From Rhodopseudomonas palustris (GTDB lineage Bacteria; Pseudomonadota; Alphaproteobacteria; Rhizobiales; Xanthobacteraceae), in NCBI RefSeq assembly GCF_034479375.1, contig NZ_CP140155.1, forward strand, positions 4,502,501-4,566,500: a stretch of 64,000 bases of DNA, written 5' to 3'. Made by a program: the position numbers and the translations under genes. Below the pieces are notes generated by a model. It had not been told where the DNA came from. It saw only the letters and a program-made list of their open reading frames with translations, and did not search any database. Below, piece after piece: positions 27,546-36,130 of this stretch (position 1 is the stretch's first letter; each line of letters starts with the position of its first letter).

Positions 27546-27622
27546 GCGCCCGTAGCTCAGCTGGATAGAGCACCAGACTACGAATCTGGGGGTCAGAGGT
27601 TCGAATCCTTTCGGGCGCGCCA
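27546..27622 (+). tRNA. tRNA-Arg (anticodon ACG)
   Basis: A full cloverleaf. Acceptor stem GCGCCCG/CGGGCGC, D-arm with AGCTCAGCTGGATAGAGC, anticodon stem CCAGA/TCTGG around loop CTACGAA, T-arm with GGTTCGAATCC, discriminator G and encoded CCA. The anticodon is ACG, read as ICG. 77 nt. Confidence 0.97.
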
Positions 27623-27807
27623 TTCTCGCATCATGCCGCAACGCCGCGAAAAGCGCGCGGTTCGTCCGGCCGGGCGCGCTGTCCTGATCCTGCGGAACGA
27701 GGACATGACCGGTCCGGTGCGCGTCCTGATCGACATGGTCGTGCGTTTGCTTGCGCATGCGCAACGTCGGCGACTCGGCGGCTGCGTCGGTCTGCCCGCG
27801 CCCCGCT

Positions 27808-28749
27808 CTAAGCCGCCCGGCTTTGCCCTTCGTCGCCGAACAGATGCGCGCGGTTGCGACCGGCGGCCTTCGCCTCATAGAGCGCGAGGTCGGCTTCCGC
27901 GAACAGCTCGGCGATCCGCCGGCGATGCGGACGGCCGACCAGAGCGGCGCCGATCGAGGCGCTGATCTCGAGGTGGCAACCGTTCCAGAACAGCGGTCGG
28001 CTCAACATCGCGACGGTCTGCTGCAGCACATGGGCGATCCGCGCGGGATGGGTCGGAGCCCGCAGAATAATCACGAATTCGTCGCCGCCGAGCCGGCCGA
28101 CCAGACCGGCATCGTGGAAGGCCCGGCGCAGACGCTGCGCGACCTCGCACAGGCACGCGTCGCCGGCCAGATGACCGAGCGTATCGTTGAGTTCCTTGAA
28201 GCCATCGAGGTCGATCAGAACGAGCGCCGAGGCGAAGCCGTGATTCAGGGCGTCGTTGACGATCTCGCGATAACGGACCTGGAAAAGGGCACGATTGGCG
28301 AGCCCGGTGAGCGGATCGGTTTCGGCCTGCTGCCGGAGGCTCTCGATGGCTTGTCGATCGGAGGTGACGTCCTGCTTGGAGCCGAAGATCCGCGCCGGCC
28401 GTCCGCCCTCGCGCGCCGCATTGATCGAAAGGCGCATCCAGCGCCTTTCGCCGCGGCACGTTCTGATCTCGGTATCGAGCGTGACCGGGCGACCGCTCCG
28501 GATCACCTCGGCGCGCGCGAGCTCCATGTTGCGCCGCGATTCGTCGACATAGAGATCGACGATGCTCGTGCGCCGCAGCGGGTTGCCCACCGGATAGCCG
28601 AAGATGTCGTAGACGCCCGAGGTCCAGCTCAGGCGTTCGGTCTCGAGGTCGCATTCCCAGGCGCCGATGCGAGCGTCGTTCAGGGCCTGATCATAGAGCC
28701 GTACGCGGACTTCGTCCGGCAAAACCGAAGCAGCAGGGTCTTCTTTCAT
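27808..28749 (-). CDS. PAS-GGDEF protein, probable diguanylate cyclase
   Basis: A 313-residue protein without membrane segments. A PAS_3-type sensor domain (about 15-130) starts RIGAWECDLETERLSW and ends in the PAC-like RIFGSKQDVTSDR. A GGDEF domain (about 140-305) has the intact active site RLGGDEFVIIL and the metal Asp in LIDLDGFKELNDTLGH. No RxxD inhibitory site is found five residues before GGDEF, so product inhibition by the usual route is unlikely. It would make cyclic-di-GMP. ATG at 28749 with CGGA upstream is preferred over TTG at 28782. Confidence 0.88.
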   Translation of the reverse strand: MKEDPAASVLPDEVRVRLYDQALNDARIGAWECDLETERLSWTSGVYDIFGYPVGNPLRRTSIVDLYVDESRRNMELARAEVIRSGRPVTLDTEIRTCRGERRWMRLSINAAREGGRPARIFGSKQDVTSDRQAIESLRQQAETDPLTGLANRALFQVRYREIVNDALNHGFASALVLIDLDGFKELNDTLGHLAGDACLCEVAQRLRRAFHDAGLVGRLGGDEFVIILRAPTHPARIAHVLQQTVAMLSRPLFWNGCHLEISASIGAALVGRPHRRRIAELFAEADLALYEAKAAGRNRAHLFGDEGQSRAA

Positions 28750-29025
28750 CGACGATCCGGCAGCATTGTACGCTTTACTCAAGTACCTAGGACTAGGGCT
28801 GCCTCGTTAACGAACTCTATATGCCGCCCTGCCTTCAGGGCGGCGGCTCGCTCTCTCGGGATGTCGTCAGCGCCACCTTCAGGTCCAGGCTCTTGGCGCT
28901 GATTTGAGAATCGGCTGTGGCCGGCCTGAACGCCCGCTTCACGGAAACAGAACGCGCCACATCAGGAGTCGAGGGCGCCGGTCCGATCCCATCAGGCCCG
29001 AATGGGTCTCGCGCGCCCGAACGCG

Positions 29026-30006
29026 TCACCCCGCCTTGCGGGCCTTGCCACCGGCTGTGCTGCGGGCGGGCTTCTTGGCCTTGCCGGCCTCGTCCTTCGC
29101 GGCGGCCGTCCTGGCACCGCTGATCGGCAGCAGCATTTCCTTCTGGCCCGGCGCGGTCTTGCGCTTCTTCGCCTTGGCCGGTTTGGCCGCGAGCTTCTCG
29201 GCCGGCGCGGCCTTCGCCGCAGGCTCGGCTTTGGCATTGCCGAGGCTCTTGCGCAGGGCGTCCATCAGGTCGACGACGTTGTCGCCGCGCGGGCGCGCCT
29301 TGGCGGCGAGCGGCTGGCCGCTGACCTTCTTGTTGATCAGCTCGGTCAGCGCCGCTTCGTAGTGGTCCTCGAACTTGTCCGGCTCGAAATGGCCGGACTT
29401 CTGCTCGACGATGTGCCGGGCGAGATCGAGCATGTCCTTGGTGATCTTGACGTCCTGGATGTCGTCGAAATAGTCCGCGGCGTCGCGGACTTCATACGGA
29501 TAGCGCAGCAGCATGCCCATCAGGCCGTTGTCGCGGGCTTCCAGCGCAATGACGTGCTCGCGGTTGGTCAGCACCACGCGGGCCAATGCGACGCGGTCCA
29601 TCGACCGGATGGTCTCGCGGATCACCGCATAGGCGTCGTGGCCGACCTTGCCGTCGGGGACGATGTAGTACGGCCGCACCAGATACAGATCGTCGATCTC
29701 GGCTTTCGGGACGAACTGATCGATCTCGATCGTCCTGGTCGACTCCAGCGCGATAGCGTCGAGCTCGTCTTTGGTGATCTCGATGTAGCTGTCGGTATCG
29801 ACCTTGTAGCCCTTCATGATGTCGTCGGAGGCGACCTCCTCGCCGGTGTCGGCGTCGACCTTCATGTATTTGATGCGATGGCCGGTGTTGCGGTTGATCT
29901 GGTTGAAGCTGATCTTCTCGGCGTCCGACGTGGCCGGAAACAGCGCCACCGGACAGGTCACCAGCGATAGCCGCAAAAAGCCTTTCCAATTGGCGCGGGG
30001 GGCCAT
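29026..30006 (-). CDS. ku: Ku protein for non-homologous end joining
   Basis: A 326-residue bacterial Ku that binds broken DNA ends as a homodimer and recruits LigD. The core (about 1-255) starts MAPRANWKGFLRLSLVTCPV and has the conserved Ku beta-barrel ring with RPYYIVPDGKVGHDAYAVIR. The minimal C-terminal motif RPRGDNVVDLMDALRKSL is at about 240-257. A long Lys/Ala/Pro-rich tail (about 258-326) follows, of the type that modulates DNA threading. No ligD is in the window. The ATG at 30006 is preferred over a GTG five codons upstream. Confidence 0.93.
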   Translation of the reverse strand: MAPRANWKGFLRLSLVTCPVALFPATSDAEKISFNQINRNTGHRIKYMKVDADTGEEVASDDIMKGYKVDTDSYIEITKDELDAIALESTRTIEIDQFVPKAEIDDLYLVRPYYIVPDGKVGHDAYAVIRETIRSMDRVALARVVLTNREHVIALEARDNGLMGMLLRYPYEVRDAADYFDDIQDVKITKDMLDLARHIVEQKSGHFEPDKFEDHYEAALTELINKKVSGQPLAAKARPRGDNVVDLMDALRKSLGNAKAEPAAKAAPAEKLAAKPAKAKKRKTAPGQKEMLLPISGARTAAAKDEAGKAKKPARSTAGGKARKAG

Positions 30007-30130
30007 TGACGCATACTCCACTGACGCAGGACACTACGCGGAACCGAACAAGCCGGACTCAAGCGCAGGGACTCGGATTCGTTCCCTGCTACTCCTATAT
30101 TGCCGGTAGTAGCGTAGCGGAGTTTGAAGG

Positions 30131-30373
30131 ATGGTCAATCGCCAGCACGACCGGCCCCGCGATCTGGCGGAGCGGATGGCGCGGCGCAGCAAGCCGGCCG
30201 ACGGCTTCCTGCGCGAGACTTTTGTCCTGCCGCGACCTGCCGCACGCGCCAGGGCGCGGGAGTTTCTCGAGGCGTGGCCGAAGGCGGCCTATATGAGCGG
30301 CGTCGAGAGCTGGCGCGAACTGCCGGGCGACACCATCGAATTCACGATGCGGCGGCTGCCGACGGCTGACTGA
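30131..30373 (+). CDS. Small hypothetical protein, 80 residues
   Basis: A basic protein beginning [20 protein letters not shown] with a following [20 protein letters not shown] segment that predicts as helical. It has no signal peptide or known domain. Codon use resembles the neighbours, and the overlapping frame at 30124-30369 has an Arg/Ala/Gly composition typical of a shadow. GAAGG lies right at the ATG. It is divergent from Ku and 36-65 bases before the radC-family gene. Confidence 0.6.
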   Translation: MVNRQHDRPRDLAERMARRSKPADGFLRETFVLPRPAARARAREFLEAWPKAAYMSGVESWRELPGDTIEFTMRRLPTAD

Positions 30374-30438
30374 GCGGAAGAGCTGCGCCCGTTTGGGACA
30401 TCGGTCAATTGCGGGTTGCAAAAGGCGCTGCGCACGGC

Positions 30439-31191
30439 ATGGTTGAGGCGATCAGCAACGCGGCGCGACCGATGCCAGCAGACAGCAGCGAGCGACTGGA
30501 GCAGCCGGGCTTCGCCGAGGCGCCGCATTATCACGGCCATCGCGAGCGGCTGCGCGAGCGGTTTCGCGACGCCGGCGCCGATGCGCTCAGCGACTACGAG
30601 CTGCTGGAGCTGGTGCTGTTCCGCGCGCTGCCGCGCCGCGACGTCAAGCCGCTGGCGAAGGCGCTGATCGCCCGGTTCGGCTCGTTCGCCGAGACGATGC
30701 ACGCGCCCGAGGCGCGGCTGCGCGAAGTCTCCGGCCTCGGCGAAGCCGCGATCACCGAAATCAAGCTGGTCGCGGCGGCGGCGGCGCGGGTCACCAAGGG
30801 GCAGGTGAAGAGCCGCACCGTGCTGTCGTCATGGTCGGCGGTGATCGATTACTGCCGCACCACGATGGCGTTCGCCGACAAGGAGCAGTTCCGCATCCTG
30901 TTTCTCGACAAGCGCAACCAGCTGATCGCCGACGAATTGCAGCAGGTCGGCACCGTCGATCACACCCCGGTCTATCCGCGCGAGATCGTCAAGCGCGCCC
31001 TCGAACTGTCGGCCACCGCGGTGATCATGGTGCACAACCACCCCTCCGGCGACCCGACGCCGTCGCAGGCCGACATCCAGATGACCAGGACCATCATGGC
31101 GATCGCCGAACCGCTCGGCGTCGCCGTGCACGACCACATCATCGTCGGCAAGAACGGCCATGCGAGTCTGAAGGGGCTGAAGCTGTTTTGA
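30439..31191 (+). CDS. radC: RadC family JAB1/MPN metalloprotein
   Basis: About 250 residues. The N-terminal helix-hairpin-helix region has [20 protein letters not shown] and [10 protein letters not shown]. The C-terminal MPN domain has the JAMM zinc motif [14 protein letters not shown] (about residues 200-213), with a conserved Glu in the preceding region. A role in DNA repair was proposed historically and is not firmly established. The start is uncertain: ATG 30439, ATG 30472 (239 residues) and TTG 30409 are all in frame and none has a good ribosome site. Confidence 0.88.
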   Translation: MVEAISNAARPMPADSSERLEQPGFAEAPHYHGHRERLRERFRDAGADALSDYELLELVLFRALPRRDVKPLAKALIARFGSFAETMHAPEARLREVSGLGEAAITEIKLVAAAAARVTKGQVKSRTVLSSWSAVIDYCRTTMAFADKEQFRILFLDKRNQLIADELQQVGTVDHTPVYPREIVKRALELSATAVIMVHNHPSGDPTPSQADIQMTRTIMAIAEPLGVAVHDHIIVGKNGHASLKGLKLF

Positions 31192-31253
31192 AGTCGCCGA
31201 TTTCATTCCGGTCGCAGCTGCTCCGTAGACTGCGCTGCTACACGGATTGAATC

Positions 31254-31363
31254 GTCATCCTGAGGTGCATGCCCGTTTGGGCATGCCTCGAAGGATGCGG
31301 CGTCAAGCGCGGTGCCCGCGGCTCATCCTTCGAGGCGCGCAAGGGCGCGCACCTCAGGATGAC
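31254..31363. repeat. CATCCTGAGG/CATCCTTCGAGG-type REPIN-like repeat
   Basis: GTCATCCTGAGGTGC...GCCTCGAAGGATG is the first hairpin, with a GCCCGTTTGGGC tip. CATCCTTCGAGGCGCGC...ACCTCAGGATGAC is the second. It lies between the convergent radC-family and crotonase genes. Confidence 0.8.
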
Positions 31364-31403
31364 GGGGTGAGCGTGGCGAGGCGGCTTCGATGACTTCGCC
31401 CGC

Positions 31404-32186
31404 TCAGAACTTGCCGTGCCGGCCTTCGCCCTGGGTGAAACGTTCGGCGCCGGACAGGGTTTCGCCGGAGGCGATCACCTTCAGGCCGCCGCGCATTTCG
31501 TTCATGATGGCGTCTTCTTCGGCGAGGTCCCATTGCTGCAGCGCCGACAGCCGGTCGGCGCGCATACAGGTCTGCGGGAATTGCGCGATCTCCTTGGCGA
31601 GCATGATCGCCTGCAGCGCCGCCTCGCCGCGGTGGACCAAGCGGTTGGCGAGGCCCATCCGCTGCGCCTCGATGCCGGAGACCGGGCGGCCGGTGAGGAT
31701 CATGTCCATCGCCTGCGAATGGCCGATCAGCCGCGGCAGCCGGATGGTGCCGAGATCGATCAGCGGCACGCCGAAACGGCGGCAGAACACCCCGAAAGTC
31801 GCATCCTCGGCGGCGACCCGCATGTCGGCCCACAGCGCCAGTTCGAGTCCGCCGGCGACCGCATAGCCTTCGATCGCGGCGATGACCGGCTTTCCCAGCC
31901 GGAGCCGGCTCGGCCCCATCGGGGCGATGCTGTTGTGCCCGGCGATCTCGCGCTTCTTCTCGATGTCGCCCGCCGCCACGGCCTTGAGGTCGGCGCCGGC
32001 GCAGAAAGTGCCGCCGCTCCCGGTGAACACCGCGACCGACGAGGCGTCGTCGGCGTCGAAAGCGAGAAAAGCGTCGTAGAGTTTTCGCGCGGTGGCGCCG
32101 TCGACGGCGTTGCGGCGCTCGGGACGGTTGATCGTCACGATGGTCACCGGGCCGTCGCGCTCGATCAGTACCGTGTTCTGGGGCAT
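31404..32186 (-). CDS. Crotonase/enoyl-CoA hydratase family protein
   Basis: A 260-residue crotonase fold. The oxyanion-hole glycines are in FCAGADLK (about 66-73) and AGGLELALWAD (about 110-120), the latter with the first catalytic Glu. The segment that normally carries the second Glu reads CRRFGVPLIDLGTIRLPRLI, with Leu in that place, so straightforward hydratase chemistry is doubtful. The protein could be an isomerase, thioesterase or CoA hydrolase of the superfamily. The ATG at 32186 (MPQNTVL) is preferred because GGAG lies seven bases upstream; an ATG at 32198 is in frame. Confidence 0.82.
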   Translation of the reverse strand: MPQNTVLIERDGPVTIVTINRPERRNAVDGATARKLYDAFLAFDADDASSVAVFTGSGGTFCAGADLKAVAAGDIEKKREIAGHNSIAPMGPSRLRLGKPVIAAIEGYAVAGGLELALWADMRVAAEDATFGVFCRRFGVPLIDLGTIRLPRLIGHSQAMDMILTGRPVSGIEAQRMGLANRLVHRGEAALQAIMLAKEIAQFPQTCMRADRLSALQQWDLAEEDAIMNEMRGGLKVIASGETLSGAERFTQGEGRHGKF

Positions 32187-32278
32187 CGGAAACTCCATCG
32201 TCTTGCGAGGTCAGGGGCGGATATCAGCTGCGGCTCGGCAGCCAGCGTTGATCATTGTAAAAGGCAGCCCCCTCGGTT

Positions 32279-32425
32279 GTCATTCCGGGATGGGCCCGCA
32301 GGGCGCAGGCCCGGAATCCATATTCCCAGTGCTGATGGTGATGCACTTGTGTCGAGCCGTCGTGCCTGGCCGCGACGCCAGGGGGTATGGATCCCGGGCT
32401 CGCGCTTCGCGCGCCCCGGGATGAC
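32279..32425. repeat. ATTCCGGG-type REPIN-like repeat, copy 3 (longer)
   Basis: GTCATTCCGGGATGGGCCCG...GGCCCGGAATCC forms the first arm and GGATCCCGGGCTCGCG...GCGCCCCGGGATGAC the second, with a long variable middle. It fills most of the 247 bases between purC and crotonase. Confidence 0.75.
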
Positions 32426-32433
32426 CGAAGCTG

Positions 32434-33351
32434 TTACTTCACCACCAGATCAGTCCCCGTCAACCGGCGGTAGGCGTCGAGATAGCGCTTCGAAGTGGCG
32501 TCGACCACCTCGTCGGGCAGTTTCGGCGGCGGCGCTTCGCCGTTCCAGCGGCCGGCGCGGCGCTCGGCGTCGAGATAGTCGCGCAGCGGCTGCTTGTCGA
32601 AAGAGGGCTGCGGCCGGCCGGGCTGATAGGCGTCGGCGGCCCAGAACCGCGACGAATCCGGCGTCATCACCTCGTCGATCAGGATGATGCGGCCATTGGC
32701 GTCGCGGCCGAATTCGAATTTGGTGTCGGCGATGATGATGCCCTGCTCGCGGGCGATGGCCTCGCCCTGGGTGTAGACCGCCCGCGTCATGCTCTCGAGC
32801 GTGTAGGCGTCTTCGTCGCCGACGATCTCGCGCATCCGCGCGATGGTGATGTTCTCGTCATGGCCGGTCTCGGCCTTGGTGGCCGGCGAGAAGATCGGCG
32901 AGGGAAGCTGCTCGCTTTCCTGCAGGCCTTCGGGCAGCGCCTCGCCGGCCAGCGTGCCGGAGGCAACGTATTCCTTCCAGGCCGAGCCGGTGATGTAGCC
33001 GCGGATGACGCATTCGACCGGAAACACCGTGGTGCGGCGACACAGCATCGTCCGGCCGGCGAGGGTCGCGCGATGATCCTGCAGCGCCGGCACGGCGTCG
33101 ACGATCTCGGCGGTGTCGGCGCTGATCATGTGGTGCGGCACCACGCCGCCGAGCTGGTCGAACCACCAGGCGCTGATCTGGGTCAGCACCGCGCCCTTCA
33201 TCGGGATGGTCTCGGCCATCACCACGTCGAAGGCGCTGATCCGGTCGGTGGCGACCAGCAGCAGCCGGTCGGCGTCGACGGCGTAGATGTCGCGCACCTT
33301 GCCGCGGCCGATCTTTTCCAGCGGCAGGTCGCTCGAGAGCATCGTGGTCAT
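32434..33351 (-). CDS. purC: Phosphoribosylaminoimidazole-succinocarboxamide synthase
   Basis: Joins aspartate to CAIR in purine synthesis with ATP. At 305 residues it is the longer SAICAR synthase form; the common bacterial form is about 240. [20 protein letters not shown] (about 12-31) is the nucleotide-binding start. [20 protein letters not shown] follows, and the signature [17 protein letters not shown] is at about 113-129. The C-terminal [12 protein letters not shown] motif is at about 222-233. It stands alone here. Alphaproteobacteria often carry a second, short purC with purS; none is in this window. Confidence 0.93.
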   Translation of the reverse strand: MTTMLSSDLPLEKIGRGKVRDIYAVDADRLLLVATDRISAFDVVMAETIPMKGAVLTQISAWWFDQLGGVVPHHMISADTAEIVDAVPALQDHRATLAGRTMLCRRTTVFPVECVIRGYITGSAWKEYVASGTLAGEALPEGLQESEQLPSPIFSPATKAETGHDENITIARMREIVGDEDAYTLESMTRAVYTQGEAIAREQGIIIADTKFEFGRDANGRIILIDEVMTPDSSRFWAADAYQPGRPQPSFDKQPLRDYLDAERRAGRWNGEAPPPKLPDEVVDATSKRYLDAYRRLTGTDLVVK

Positions 33352-33420
33352 GGGCGGTCTTTCAGGCAGCAGGCGTCCGCCGGCGGGCCGGCGGCGCGGA
33401 ACACAGAAGCGGGGAGTGTA

Positions 33421-34338
33421 TCATTCCGGCAGCGGAATGAACTCGCTCTCGTTCGGAACGGCGGCGAAACGGCCGGTTTTCCAGTCCTGTTTGGCCTGTT
33501 CGATGCGCTCTTTGCTCGACGAGACGAAATTCCACCAGATATGGCGCGGTCCCTCCAGCGCGTCGCCGCCGAGAAACATCATCCTTGTGTCGGTGACGAT
33601 CCGGACGGTGATGCGGTCGCCGGGACGGAAGATCAGCAGCCGCGGACCAACGTGGCGGTCGCCGGCGATCTCGATCTCGCCGTCGACGAGGTAGATCGCG
33701 CGCTCCTCGTGGTCGGGATCGAGCGGCACGGCGGTGCCGGCGCGGGCGTTGACCTCGGCGTAGAACCACGGTGACACCATCGTCACCGGCGACGTCTTGC
33801 CGAAAGCGGATCCGGCGATCACCCGCGCGGTGAAGCCGGTGTCCTCGGCGGTCGGCAGCGTCGCCGCGGCGAAGTGCTGGAACGACGGCGCGATCTCTTC
33901 CGATCCCGCAGGCAGCGCGATCCAGCTCTGCAGGCCGAGCATCGACTGGCCGTCGCGGCGCTCCACGTCGGGCGTGCGCTCGGAATGCGCGATGCCGCGG
34001 CCGGCGGTCATCAGGTTCATCGCGCCGGGCGCGATTTCCTGAATATTGCCCTCGCTGTCGCGATGCATGATCTTGCCGTCGAACAGATAGGTGACGGTGG
34101 CCAGCCCGATATGCGGATGCGGCCGCACGTCCATGCCCTTGCCGGCGATGAACTGCACCGGGCCGAAATGATCGAAGAAAATGAACGGCCCGACCATCTG
34201 CCGCTTGCCGTGCGGCAGCGCGCGGCGCACCGCGAAGCCGTCGCCGAGATCGCGGGTGCGCGGCACGATGATCAGTTCGAGCGCGTCGCAGGTCTTCGGG
34301 TCGCCGAGCTCCGGATCGATCGTGGGCATCCAGCTCAT
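33421..34338 (-). CDS. Pirin family protein
   Basis: A 305-residue bicupin of the pirin type. The N-terminal domain has the metal-binding PHPHIGLATVTYLFDG (His about 73 and 75) and GRGIAHSE (His/Glu about 118-120). PFIFFDHFGP is the usual pirin signature. Bacterial pirins include quercetin dioxygenases and regulators of pyruvate dehydrogenase; the role here is not known. The ATG at 34338 (MSWMPTIDPE) has AGAAAGAGGTCCGAC upstream. The longer frame to 34422 enters the 88-bp repeat. Confidence 0.85.
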   Translation of the reverse strand: MSWMPTIDPELGDPKTCDALELIIVPRTRDLGDGFAVRRALPHGKRQMVGPFIFFDHFGPVQFIAGKGMDVRPHPHIGLATVTYLFDGKIMHRDSEGNIQEIAPGAMNLMTAGRGIAHSERTPDVERRDGQSMLGLQSWIALPAGSEEIAPSFQHFAAATLPTAEDTGFTARVIAGSAFGKTSPVTMVSPWFYAEVNARAGTAVPLDPDHEERAIYLVDGEIEIAGDRHVGPRLLIFRPGDRITVRIVTDTRMMFLGGDALEGPRHIWWNFVSSSKERIEQAKQDWKTGRFAAVPNESEFIPLPE

Positions 34339-34396
34339 GTCGGACCTCTTTCTCGCTCCAGCCGGCGCGGCGCGCGGCTCGGTCAACTTGGTACCC

Positions 34397-34484
34397 GTCA
34401 TGGCCGGGCTTGTCCCGGCCATCCACGCCTTCAGCGTATCGCCTGAAGCAAGGCGTGGATGCCCGGGACAAGCCCGGGCATGAC
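34397..34484. repeat. 88-bp REPIN-like repeat, copy 3 (inverted)
   Basis: Same family as 9471, 20812 and 59313 in the opposite orientation: the GGCCGGG arm comes first and the GCCCGGG arm last. It lies between the malonyl-CoA decarboxylase and pirin genes. Confidence 0.85.
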
Positions 34485-34528
34485 GGTGTTTGTTACGACG
34501 TTTGCCCGCATCACTGAGTCCGCGGCCC

Positions 34529-35950
34529 TCACGCCGGCGGTGCGATCGCCAGCGCGCCGTTGCTCTTGCCGTTGGCCTTGCGCGGCTCGCTCGTCACCGG
34601 CTTCGACGGCAACTGCTTGCGCACCGCCGATGCCGCGGCGACCTGGCCGCGCTCGACGAAGGCTTCGTGATTGTTCTCGATCTCGTCGAGCGCATAGAGA
34701 TAGTTCACCATCAGCCCATGGGATTGCCGCATCCCGTTCGGCGAGCGGTCGCCGAGGAAATTGAGGCTCTCCAGCCGCGCGCCGTTGCCGAGGTGGAACC
34801 GCGCCACCGGATCGAGCGGCTGGCCGCGCGGATTCTTCGCCTGCAGGAAGTACGCGGCGGCGAGCGGCAGCAGCAGCGGCCTGATGTGTTCGGCGACCTC
34901 GCGATCCTCTTGCCAGTCCGGGGTCTCCAGCACCGCGAGTTCGGCGCGGGCGGAGGCATCGAGCAGTGCCGACTCCTCGTTGGCGCGCTCCTGCTTCAGC
35001 CATTTGGCGAAACCCGGCACCGGAGACAGCGTGACGAAGCTCTGCACGTTGGGCAGCTCGCGCTTGATCTCCTCGACCACCTGCTTGATCAGGAAATTGC
35101 CGAATGAAATCCCGGCGAGGCCCTTCTGGGTGTTGGAGATCGAATAGAACACCGCGGTGGTGGCGGCCTTCGCGGCGATCGGTTCGCGGTCGAGATCCAG
35201 CAGCGGCGCGATCGCCGCCGGCCGGTCCAGCGTCAGCGCCACCTCGACGAAGATCAGCGGCTCGTCGACGAGTTGCGGATGAAAGAAGCCGTAGCAGCGC
35301 CGGTCCGCCGGAGCGAGCCGTGCGCGCAGATCGTCCCAATTGTGGATGGCGTGGACCTGCTCGTAGCGGATGATCTTCTCGAGAATGTTGGCCGGCGTAT
35401 TCCAGTCGATCCGTTGCAGCACCAGAAAGCCCCTGTTGAACCACGAGGTGAACAGGTGCACGAAATCGTCGTCGACATTCTTGAGTTGCGGATGCTCGCG
35501 CAGATGCGCCAGCACCGCCTCGCGCATCCGCACCAGCGACGCGGTGCCGCCCGGCGCGAGGTTGAGCCGGCGGATCAGCTCCTGCCGGCGCGGCTCGGCG
35601 GCCTTGAGGAGTTGCGAGGCGGCATCCGGCGAAGCGCCGCTGACATGGAAGGTTTCGACCGCTGCCGTGAGCTGCGCGAGGTCGGGCCCGAATTGTTCTG
35701 CGAGCGCATCGAGAAAACCGATTTGATCCTCTTCCGTGGCCCCGTCGTAGCCGGACAGTAATGCGCTCGCCATCGCGACGCCGGTGGCCTCGCCGCGGCG
35801 CGACAGCAGCGTCTCGCCCAGCGAGATCAGTTCGTCCTTGCTCTTGGGCTGGTCGCTGCTCGACTTGAACAGGCTGCGACCGCGCTCGGTGAGGCTGGTG
35901 AACAGACCGCCGAGAAATTCCGACGCGCGATCGACGGTCGCTTGCGGCAT
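34529..35950 (-). CDS. Malonyl-CoA decarboxylase
   Basis: Converts malonyl-CoA to acetyl-CoA and CO2. The 473-residue protein covers the N-terminal helical domain (about 1-185) and the C-terminal acetyltransferase-like catalytic domain. Recognisable parts are AIHNWDDLRARLAPADRRCYGFFHP (about 195-220), FVEVALTLDRPA, FYSISNTQKGLAGISFGNFL and LSPVPGFAKWL (about 290-300). The conserved C-terminal PVARFHLGNGARLESLNFLG is at about 385-404. AGGGGGAG seven bases before it marks the ATG at 35950; an ATG ten codons upstream lacks this. It has a low-complexity end. Confidence 0.92.
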   Translation of the reverse strand: MPQATVDRASEFLGGLFTSLTERGRSLFKSSSDQPKSKDELISLGETLLSRRGEATGVAMASALLSGYDGATEEDQIGFLDALAEQFGPDLAQLTAAVETFHVSGASPDAASQLLKAAEPRRQELIRRLNLAPGGTASLVRMREAVLAHLREHPQLKNVDDDFVHLFTSWFNRGFLVLQRIDWNTPANILEKIIRYEQVHAIHNWDDLRARLAPADRRCYGFFHPQLVDEPLIFVEVALTLDRPAAIAPLLDLDREPIAAKAATTAVFYSISNTQKGLAGISFGNFLIKQVVEEIKRELPNVQSFVTLSPVPGFAKWLKQERANEESALLDASARAELAVLETPDWQEDREVAEHIRPLLLPLAAAYFLQAKNPRGQPLDPVARFHLGNGARLESLNFLGDRSPNGMRQSHGLMVNYLYALDEIENNHEAFVERGQVAAASAVRKQLPSKPVTSEPRKANGKSNGALAIAPPA

Positions 35951-36130
35951 GCAGTTCTCCCCCTGATTCCGATTGGACATGTCGCGAACAAGACGCGTTC
36001 TCAGCCGAAATCATAGAGATTCCAGGCGACGGCTTCTAGACGCTTCACGCCGCCGATGGTTTCGCCACGGCTTCGTGATCGGCGCCCCGCGCTCGCTGGC
36101 GCACGTCCCCGATGCGACGACGTCAGCGCC

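Noticed and set aside
27546..27622. tRNA-Arg as an integration site for a genomic island
   Set aside because: No integrase gene and no duplicate of the tRNA 3' end were seen nearby; the flanks are ordinary chromosomal genes.
30124..30369. Alternative ORF overlapping the 80-residue gene before radC
   Set aside because: Its product is Gly/Ala/Arg-rich without predicted structure, while the +1 frame at 30131 gives a balanced, helix-prone protein.
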